Shown here: positions 8,237 to 16,557 of the stretch, piece after piece
Layout: each line of letters begins with the position of its first letter
Position numbering within the stretch: the first letter of the stretch is position 1
Origin: an uncultured Massilia sp.
GTDB taxonomy: Bacteria > Pseudomonadota > Gammaproteobacteria > Burkholderiales > Burkholderiaceae
Length of the DNA: 16,557 nucleotides
NCBI GenBank assembly: GCA_946886065.1
Contig: CAMPHU010000091.1
Span: 1-16,557 of the forward strand
Direction of reading: 5' to 3'
The notes under the pieces: model-generated
What the model was told of the DNA's origin: nothing
Seen by the model: the letters and a program-made list of their open reading frames with translations, nothing else
The model's database searches: none
Position numbers and translations under genes: made by a program

Positions 8237-9676
8237 ATGCTGACCATCCTGGCATACGCGATGATCATCGTGTTCATGTTCCTGATCATGACCAAGCGCC
8301 TGCCGGCCATGGTCGCGCTGATCGTCGTGCCCATCGCCTTCGGCCTGATCGGCGGCTTCGGCGCGGAACTCGGGCCGATGATGCTCACCGGTATCAAGAA
8401 CCTGGCGCCGACCGGCGTCATGCTGATGTTCGCGATCCTGTACTTCGGCATCATGATCGATGCCGGCCTGTTCGATCCCCTCATCCGCCGCATCGTGAAG
8501 CTGGTCCAGGGCGACCCGGTCAAGATCGTGGTCGGCACCGCGGTGCTGGCGATGTTCGTCTCGCTCGACGGCGACGGCGCCACCACCTACATGATCACGG
8601 TCGCGGCCATGCTGCCCCTGTACAAGCGCCTCGGCATGAACCAGCTGATCCTCGCCTGCGTGATCATGCTGGCCGGCGGCATCTTCAACATCCTGCCCTG
8701 GGGCGGCCCGACGGCGCGCGCCGCGAGCGCCCTGGGCGTGGACGTGAGCACCATCTTCGTTCCCATGATCCTGCCGATGGTCGCGGGGGTCTGCTGGGTG
8801 CTGTTCGTCGCTTATGTGCTGGGCAAGAAGGAGCGCGCGCGGATCGGCATGGTGCGGCTGGCTGCCCAGGCCGGCGTCCGGCAGGCGGCCAACGTCAGCG
8901 TCCTGAAGCCCGCCCAGGCGAGCCTCGCGGTGCCGGGCGAAATGGACGGCACCACCGGCCAGTGGATCGCGCATGCGGACTCCGTGAGCCAGGACAGCAC
9001 CGTCCAGGCCAGGGAAGCGGACGGCGCCGTTTCCGACCCGGCCATCGCCCGGCCGAAGCTGATCTGGGTGAACTTCGCGCTCACCGCCCTGCTGCTTGGC
9101 TTGCTGATCAAGGGCGCCCTGCCGCTGCCGGCGCTGTTCATGATCTTCTTCGCGATCGCACTGATGATCAACTACCCGCGCCTGGAAGACCAGAAGGAGC
9201 GCATCGCCGCGCATGCGGTCAATGCGGTGCCGGTCGTGTCGCTGATTTTCGCCGCGGGCATCTTCGTCGGCATCCTGCAGGGAACCAAGATGGTGGACGC
9301 CATCGCCCTCAGCGTGATCGCCGCCGTGCCGGACTGGATGGGCCCCTACCTGGCCATCGTGACCGGGCTGCTGAGCATCCCCTTCACCTTCTTCATTTCG
9401 AACGACGCCTTCTACTTCGGCATCGTGCCGATCCTGGCCAAGGCGGCCGCCGTGTACGGCATCAGCGCCGCCGAAATCGGCCGCGCCTCGCTGATCGGCC
9501 AGCCGGTCCACCTGCTCAGCCCCCTGGTGGCCTCGACCTACCTGCTGGTCGGCATGGCCAAGGTCGAATTCGGCGACCACCAGCGCTTCACCCTGGCCTG
9601 GTCGATCACGGCCTCGCTGGTCCTGCTGGCGGCGGCCGTCCTGTTCGGCGTGATTCCCCTGTTCGGGAACCTCTGA
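8237..9676 (+). CDS. CitMHS-family citrate-divalent metal/H+ symporter
   Basis: This 479-residue inner-membrane protein is predicted to import citrate complexed with a divalent metal (Mg2+ or Ca2+ type) together with protons. It has about 11-12 hydrophobic segments, starting MLTILAYAMIIVFMFLIM. The conserved segment SLDGDGATTYMI (about residues 110-121) and the NILPWGGPTARA stretch (about 152-163) are characteristic of CitMHS proteins. A hydrophilic loop of about 80 residues (roughly 196-275) separates the two halves, and the C-terminal half repeats the fold (FISNDAFYFGIVPI, then QPVHLLSPLV). The ATG at 8237 is chosen because GAGGAG (8225-8230) lies 6 nt upstream; the earlier in-frame start at 8180 would add an Arg-rich leader unlike the family. 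The promoter shares its operator with the TctC-like gene. The stop codon abuts that of the convergent amidase gene. Citrate is the likeliest substrate because of TctDE; the metal preference is unknown. Confidence 0.88.
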   Translation: MLTILAYAMIIVFMFLIMTKRLPAMVALIVVPIAFGLIGGFGAELGPMMLTGIKNLAPTGVMLMFAILYFGIMIDAGLFDPLIRRIVKLVQGDPVKIVVGTAVLAMFVSLDGDGATTYMITVAAMLPLYKRLGMNQLILACVIMLAGGIFNILPWGGPTARAASALGVDVSTIFVPMILPMVAGVCWVLFVAYVLGKKERARIGMVRLAAQAGVRQAANVSVLKPAQASLAVPGEMDGTTGQWIAHADSVSQDSTVQAREADGAVSDPAIARPKLIWVNFALTALLLGLLIKGALPLPALFMIFFAIALMINYPRLEDQKERIAAHAVNAVPVVSLIFAAGIFVGILQGTKMVDAIALSVIAAVPDWMGPYLAIVTGLLSIPFTFFISNDAFYFGIVPILAKAAAVYGISAAEIGRASLIGQPVHLLSPLVASTYLLVGMAKVEFGDHQRFTLAWSITASLVLLAAAVLFGVIPLFGNL

Positions 9677-10915
9677 TCAGCTGGCGATCCCTGCCCTGTC
9701 CAGCATCGCGTGCAGGAGGACGTTGCAGCCGGCTTCCAGGTGATCCGGCTGCGCGTCCTCGATCTCGTTGTGGCTGATCCCGTCCTTGCAGGGGACGAAG
9801 ATCATGCCTGACGGGGCCACGCGGGCGGCGTAGATGGCGTCGTGGCCCGCGCCGGACACGACGTCCATCGTCGAGTAGCCCAGCTTGTCGGTTGCCTTGC
9901 GCACCGCGCCGACGCAATCCGGATGGAAGGGGCAAGGCGGATAGTAGGACACCCGCTCCACCTCGATCCCCAATCCGGTCTCGCGGCGCGTCCGCGCCAC
10001 GAAGGCCAGCATCTCCTCGTGCATCGTGTCGAGCAGCTCGTCGCTCACGTTGCGCAGGTCGATGCTGAACTTGACCTGGCCGGGGATCACGTTGCGGCTG
10101 TTCGGGAACACCTGCACCATCCCCACCGTCCCGCGCCCGTAGGGCGGATAACGGTTCGCGATCCGCACCACTTCCTGCATGATGCTCGTGGCCACCTGCA
10201 GCGCGTCGCGCCGCAAGCCCATCGGCGTCGGTCCCGCATGGGCTTCCATGCCGGAGACGATGCAGTCGTACCACGACAGGCCCATCACGGCCGGCACCAC
10301 GCCGATCACCTTGCCCGCGTCTTCCAGCACCGGCCCCTGCTCGATATGGGTCTCGAAATAGGCGCCGATGGGGTGCCGCCCCGGCACTTCCTCGCCCCGG
10401 TAGCCGATCCGTTCCAGTTCCTCTCCCACGCTCTTGCCTTCGGTGTCGCGGGCCGCGTAGGCCGTCTCCAGGCTGAAGGCGCCGCAGAACACGCCCGAGC
10501 CCATCATCACCGGGACGAAGCGCGAGCCTTCCTCGTTGGTCCAGAACGCGACCTCGATCGGCGCCTCGGTCTGGATCCGCAAGTCGTTCAGGGTGCGCAC
10601 CACTTCCAGGCCGGCCAGCACCCCGTAGTTGCCGTCGAACTTGCCGCCGGTCGGCTGGGTGTCGATGTGGCTGCCGGTGACGATGGGCGGCAGCGCAGGA
10701 TCGCGGCCTGCGCGGCGCATGAAGACGTTGCCGATCTGGTCGATGGTGACCGTCATGCCCGCTTCCCGTCCCCAGCTCACCACCAGGTCGCGTCCCTGGC
10801 GGTCCAGGTCCGTCAGCGCCAGGCGCTTGACGCCGCCTTTTTCGGTGGCCCCGATCCGGGCCAGTTCCATCAGCGAAGCCCACAGGCGCTTGCCGTCGAT
10901 ACGCAGTTCGTTCAT
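9677..10915 (-). CDS. M20-family N-carbamoyl amino acid hydrolase, probable beta-ureidopropionase
   Basis: This 412-residue cytoplasmic metalloamidase is predicted to convert N-carbamoyl-beta-alanine (or N-carbamoyl-beta-aminoisobutyrate) to the beta-amino acid, CO2 and NH3, the last step of reductive pyrimidine degradation. The di-metal site of the M20/HyuC family is complete: H83 in GSHIDT, D94 in GGKFDGNYGV, the E128-E129 pair in TNEEGSRF, H190 in ETHIEQGP, and H382 in ISHNE. The dimerisation-lid His (H226, MEAHAGPTP) and the substrate-anion loop PNSRNVIPG (271-279) are also present. Length is typical (about 410-420). Allantoate amidohydrolases and L-carbamoylases share this fold; the dihydropyrimidine dehydrogenase genes upstream favour the ureidopropionase role. 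It is the last gene of the operon, 12 nt after dihydropyrimidinase, with GGGAG 6 nt before its ATG. It ends exactly against the symporter stop, leaving no intergenic terminator. Confidence 0.88.
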   Translation of the reverse strand: MNELRIDGKRLWASLMELARIGATEKGGVKRLALTDLDRQGRDLVVSWGREAGMTVTIDQIGNVFMRRAGRDPALPPIVTGSHIDTQPTGGKFDGNYGVLAGLEVVRTLNDLRIQTEAPIEVAFWTNEEGSRFVPVMMGSGVFCGAFSLETAYAARDTEGKSVGEELERIGYRGEEVPGRHPIGAYFETHIEQGPVLEDAGKVIGVVPAVMGLSWYDCIVSGMEAHAGPTPMGLRRDALQVATSIMQEVVRIANRYPPYGRGTVGMVQVFPNSRNVIPGQVKFSIDLRNVSDELLDTMHEEMLAFVARTRRETGLGIEVERVSYYPPCPFHPDCVGAVRKATDKLGYSTMDVVSGAGHDAIYAARVAPSGMIFVPCKDGISHNEIEDAQPDHLEAGCNVLLHAMLDRAGIAS

Positions 10916-10927
10916 CTCGGCTCCCGT

Positions 10928-13817
<2,890 letters not shown>

Positions 13818-13818
13818 G

Positions 13819-15108
13819 CTAGGCCACCTTGGCGGCTGGGGATTCCGCCCGCGGATTGCGCGGGTCCTCGGTCCAGTTCATGTAAGGCTTGCCGGTCAGC
13901 TGCGGCACCATGGTGATGCAGGCCTCCACCGGACAGGTGATCTCGCACAGGTTGCAGCCCACGCACTCGTCGCGGATCACTTCGTAGCGCCGCTGGCCGG
14001 CCCCGTCGACGGCGCGTGCAATGGCCTGGTGCGAGGTGTCCTCGCAAGCCACGTAGCATTTGCCGCACTGGATGCACTTGTCCTGGTCGATCTGGGCGAT
14101 CACCTGGTAATTCATGTCCAGGTATTTCCAGTCGGTGGTGTTGGGCACCGCCTTGCCGGAGAAGGCCGCGATGTCCACATAGCCCTTGCCGTCCATCCAG
14201 CGCGACAGACCGTCCTTCATCTCCTCGACGATGCGGAAGCCATGCAGCATGGCCGCCGTGCACACCTGGACGCAGCCGGCGCCCAGGGCGATGAATTCGG
14301 CCGCGTCGCGCCAGTTGCCGATGCCGCCGATGCCGGAGATCGGCAAGCCGCGGGTCGCCGGGTCGCGCGCGATCTCGGCCACCATATTGAGGGCGATCGG
14401 CTTGACGGCCGAGCCGCAGTAGCCGCCGTGGGTGCTGGCGCCGCCGACCACCGGGAAGGCCACCATGCGGTCCAGGTCCAGGTGGGTGATGGAATTGATG
14501 GTGTTGATCAGGGAAACAGCATCGGCGCCGCCCGCCAGCGCCGCCCTCGCCGGGGCGCGCACGTCGGTGATGTTGGGTGTGAGCTTGACGATCACCGGCA
14601 GCCGCGTGTGCTTCTTGCACCAGGCGGTCACCATCTGCACGTAGTCCGGCACCTGGCCCACGGCCGCGCCCATGCCGCGCTCGGGCATGCCGTGCGGGCA
14701 GCCGAAGTTCAGTTCGATGCCGTCCGCGCCGGTCGCCTCGATCAGGGGCAGGATGGCGGCCCAGGGCGCTTCCTCGCAAGGCAGCATCAGCGACACGACC
14801 AGGGCCCGGTCCGGCCAGTCCTTCTTGACCTGGGTAATCTCGCGCAAATTTATTTCCAGGCTGCGGTCGGTGATCAATTCGATGTTGTTGAAGCCGATCA
14901 CCTCGCGGTTCTTGCCGTAGTGGGCCGAATAGCGCGAAGACACGTTGACCGCCGGCGGATCTTCGCCCAGGGTCTTCCAGACCACCCCGCCCCAGCCGGC
15001 CTCGAAGGCGCGCACGACGTTGTAGGCCTTGTCGGTCGGCGGCGCGGAGGCCAGCCAGAACGGGTTCGGCGACTTGATGCCGCAGAAATCGATGCTCAGG
15101 TCGGCCAT
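13819..15108 (-). CDS. preA: NAD(P)-dependent dihydropyrimidine dehydrogenase, catalytic subunit PreA
   Basis: This 429-residue cytoplasmic subunit reduces uracil or thymine to the 5,6-dihydro form. The N-terminal FMN-binding TIM barrel (about residues 1-310) resembles dihydroorotate dehydrogenase. NFGCPHGMPERGMG (134-147) contains C137, which aligns with the catalytic Cys of mammalian DPD (N-x-S-C-P-H). VKLTPN (174-179) and SGIGGIGNW (258-266) are FMN-site segments. The C-terminal ferredoxin domain has two [4Fe-4S] motifs: C345-x2-C348-x2-C351-x3-C355 and C382-x2-C385-x2-C388-x3-C392. The start at 15108 has GGAGG 5 nt upstream and overlaps the preT coding end by 13 nt, so the two subunits are probably made in step. 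Bacterial PreA is usually about 410-430 residues. In the TA complex, electrons pass from NAD(P)H on PreT through the clusters to FMN here. Confidence 0.94.
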   Translation of the reverse strand: MADLSIDFCGIKSPNPFWLASAPPTDKAYNVVRAFEAGWGGVVWKTLGEDPPAVNVSSRYSAHYGKNREVIGFNNIELITDRSLEINLREITQVKKDWPDRALVVSLMLPCEEAPWAAILPLIEATGADGIELNFGCPHGMPERGMGAAVGQVPDYVQMVTAWCKKHTRLPVIVKLTPNITDVRAPARAALAGGADAVSLINTINSITHLDLDRMVAFPVVGGASTHGGYCGSAVKPIALNMVAEIARDPATRGLPISGIGGIGNWRDAAEFIALGAGCVQVCTAAMLHGFRIVEEMKDGLSRWMDGKGYVDIAAFSGKAVPNTTDWKYLDMNYQVIAQIDQDKCIQCGKCYVACEDTSHQAIARAVDGAGQRRYEVIRDECVGCNLCEITCPVEACITMVPQLTGKPYMNWTEDPRNPRAESPAAKVA

Positions 15109-16484
15109 GCTGCCTCCGTGTTTGCCTGGATATCGTTGTGAATCGAGAGCGCGGCCAGCTTGCCGTGCTGGACCGCCTGCACCGTCAGGTCCTGCCCCGG
15201 CGCCACGCAGTCGCCGCCGGCGTAGATACCCGGCAGCGCGGTGCGGAAGCGCTCGTCGATCCAGATGCGCTCGCCCTCGCGCGACAACTCGCGCGCCAGC
15301 GGTTCCGTGAGCCCGTCCTCGCTCATGCCCTGGCCGATGGCCTTGAACACGGCGTCCGCGGCGATCTCCAGATAGCCGCCGGTGCGCACCAGGCGGCCAT
15401 CCTCGAGGCGGGTCTGCTCGAAGCGCATGCCCGCTACGCGGCCCGCTTCGTCCAGCAGCACTTCCAGCGGCGCGGCCCAGGTGCGGATCTGGACCTGGCT
15501 GGCCTTGGCGATCTCGATCTCGTGGCCGGTGGCGCTCATGGCTTCCATGCCGCGCCGGTAGACCAGGGTCACCTCGGCGGCCCCCAGGCGCTTGATCTGC
15601 ACCGCCATGTCGATGGCCGTATTCCCCGCGCCGATGACGATGGCGCGGCGCGGCACCGGCAGGCCGGCCAGGTCGCTGGCCTGGCGCAGCGCGGCGATGT
15701 AGTCGACCGCCGCCATCAGGCCGGGCGCGTCCTCGCCGGTGAGGCCGAGCGCGCGGCTGGCGCCCAGGCCGATACCGAGGAAGACGGCGTCGTAGCGGGT
15801 GTGCAGCTCGGCCAGGCTCAGGTTGACGCCCAGCTTGCGGCCGTAGGCGATCTCGATGCCGCCGATGGACAGCAGGAAGTCCACCTCGGCCTGGGCGAAG
15901 TCGCCCGGCAGCTTGTATTTGGCGATGCCATATTCGTTCAGGCCGCCCGCCTTCTCGCGCGCTTCGTACACGACCACGTCGTGGCCCAGCATGGCCAGGC
16001 GGTGGGCGCAGGACAGGCCGGCCGGTCCGGCCCCGACCACGGCGACCACCTTGCCGCTCGACGGCGCGCGCTGGAAAGGATGAGCCGCGAAGCGCGCATG
16101 GTCGATGGCGTAGCGCTGCAGCAGCCCGATCCGCACGGGCTCGCGCTCGGCCGGGTTGTTGCGCACGCAGGCGTCCTCGCACAGGATTTCGGTGGGGCAG
16201 ACGCGCGAGCAGCTGCCGCCGAAAATGTTGGCCTTCAGGATGCCGTAGGCGGCGCCGTCGATGTTCTGCTCATGGATGTTGCGGATGAAGCTGGCCACAT
16301 CGATGCCGGTCGGGCAGGCATTCATGCAGGGCGCATCGTAGCAGTACAGGCAGCGGGCCGCTTCGACCGCCGCCTGGCGCGCCGTCAGCGGCGGCGCCAG
16401 GTCGGTGAACTGGGCGGCCAGCTCGCCGTTCGATCCCGCCGCGGGCGGCAGGTGCCGCAGTGATTCCATTGGTGAGTCGATCAT
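15096..16484 (-). CDS. preT: NAD(P)-dependent dihydropyrimidine dehydrogenase, FAD/Fe-S subunit PreT
   Basis: This is a 462-residue electron-input subunit of the GltD/DPD-N-terminal type. Numbering from the ATG at 16490, it has two N-terminal [4Fe-4S] Cys groups, C47-x2-C50-x4-C55-x3-C59 and C94-x3-C98-x5-C104-x3-C108. The FAD Rossmann motif is VVGAGPAGLS (151-160), and a second nucleotide motif for NAD(P)H is VIGAGNTAIDMA (about 283-294). The FAD-end motif is GIYAGGDCVAPGQDLTVQAVQHGK near the C-terminus. The start is set at 16484 because the ribosome-like AAGGG (16495-16491) is 6 nt from this ATG but directly touches the other ATG at 16490; the two differ by two residues. It ends inside the first codons of preA (13-nt overlap). 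It forms the PreTA complex for the first step of reductive pyrimidine degradation. An unknown gene ends 12 nt upstream, so preT is probably not first in its operon. Confidence 0.92.
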   Translation of the reverse strand: MIDSPMESLRHLPPAAGSNGELAAQFTDLAPPLTARQAAVEAARCLYCYDAPCMNACPTGIDVASFIRNIHEQNIDGAAYGILKANIFGGSCSRVCPTEILCEDACVRNNPAEREPVRIGLLQRYAIDHARFAAHPFQRAPSSGKVVAVVGAGPAGLSCAHRLAMLGHDVVVYEAREKAGGLNEYGIAKYKLPGDFAQAEVDFLLSIGGIEIAYGRKLGVNLSLAELHTRYDAVFLGIGLGASRALGLTGEDAPGLMAAVDYIAALRQASDLAGLPVPRRAIVIGAGNTAIDMAVQIKRLGAAEVTLVYRRGMEAMSATGHEIEIAKASQVQIRTWAAPLEVLLDEAGRVAGMRFEQTRLEDGRLVRTGGYLEIAADAVFKAIGQGMSEDGLTEPLARELSREGERIWIDERFRTALPGIYAGGDCVAPGQDLTVQAVQHGKLAALSIHNDIQANTEAAWPT

Positions 16485-16490
16485 GGGCAT

Positions 16491-16495
16491 CCCTT
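16491..16495 (-). promoter_or_regulatory. Ribosome binding site deciding the preT start
   Basis: On the minus strand a run of A residues ends in GGG immediately before ATG 16490. Spacing from AAGGG is 0 nt to that ATG but 6 nt to the in-frame ATG at 16484. Normal spacing therefore favours the second ATG. Confidence 0.45.
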
Positions 16496-16502
16496 TTTTT
16501 GT

Positions 16503-16556
16503 CTAGCTCATGTGCGGGAAAGCGAACTGCGGCCCGGCGCTGGCGCTGTCCGGCCA
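16503..16556 (-). CDS. C-terminal end of an unidentified upstream operon gene (partial)
   Basis: Seventeen codons, WPDSASAGPQFAFPHMS, followed by TAG (16505-16503), run in from the right edge. Sixteen of the 17 sense codons end in G or C, the same third-position bias as the neighbouring genes; the other two frames do not show it. The stop lies 12 nt before the first preT ATG, as in an operon. The fragment is too short to name a family; a transaminase or another pyrimidine-pathway gene would fit the context but nothing visible shows it. Confidence 0.45.
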   Translation of the reverse strand, partial: WPDSASAGPQFAFPHMS

Positions 16557-16557
16557 G

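Overview
The window is GC-rich chromosomal DNA with dense, mostly intact genes and strong G/C preference at third codon positions. The gene content suggests a betaproteobacterium of the Burkholderiales, plausibly Oxalobacteraceae such as the Massilia/Telluria group: a fused aerobic-type indolepyruvate ferredoxin oxidoreductase beside an Lrp-type regulator, a TctC/Bug periplasmic binding protein, a TctD/TctE two-component pair and a PreT/PreA pyrimidine operon. The genus is an inference from gene types, not a measured result. I see no mobile elements, CRISPR arrays, tRNA or rRNA genes.

Layout, left to right. (1) 1-683, plus strand: the tail of a cysteine-rich copper-storage-type four-helix protein, then a small Gly/His/Tyr-rich lipoprotein. 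(2) 705-4836: a divergent pair, with a 1179-residue indolepyruvate ferredoxin oxidoreductase on the minus strand and an Lrp/AsnC regulator on the plus strand. They share a 124-bp AT-rich control region full of short repeats. (3) 4846-9676: a citrate/tricarboxylate locus. It holds a TctC-like periplasmic protein (minus strand), an overlapping tctD-tctE two-component operon (plus strand) and a CitMHS-type citrate-metal/proton symporter (plus strand). (4) 9677-16557, minus strand: a tightly packed pyrimidine-degradation operon. In transcription order it reads: end of an unknown gene, preT, preA, an NCS1-family transporter, dihydropyrimidinase, and an M20-family beta-ureidopropionase.

The most interesting signal is in the citrate locus. 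The promoters of the TctC-like gene and of the CitMHS transporter carry the same element in the same geometry: TGAAAGC, 4 bp, TGAAAGC, 10 bp, then a TAYAGT -10 box, with no recognisable -35. This is the architecture of a PhoB-type class II activator site (7-bp direct repeats, 11-bp period), and it flanks an OmpR-family regulator gene on both sides. I infer that it is the TctD operator and that the binding protein and the symporter form one regulon. The binding protein has no TctA/TctB membrane partners here, so it may work as a ligand-presenting co-sensor for TctE, as reported for BctC/BctE of Bordetella, while CitMHS does the transport.

The pyrimidine operon encodes uptake plus all three steps of the reductive pathway: uracil or thymine to the dihydropyrimidine (PreTA), to the N-carbamoyl-beta-amino acid (dihydropyrimidinase), to beta-alanine or beta-aminoisobutyrate (M20 amidase). 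No regulator or transaminase for it lies inside the window. The citrate symporter and the last pyrimidine gene meet tail to tail with their stop codons touching in one TGATCA palindrome.
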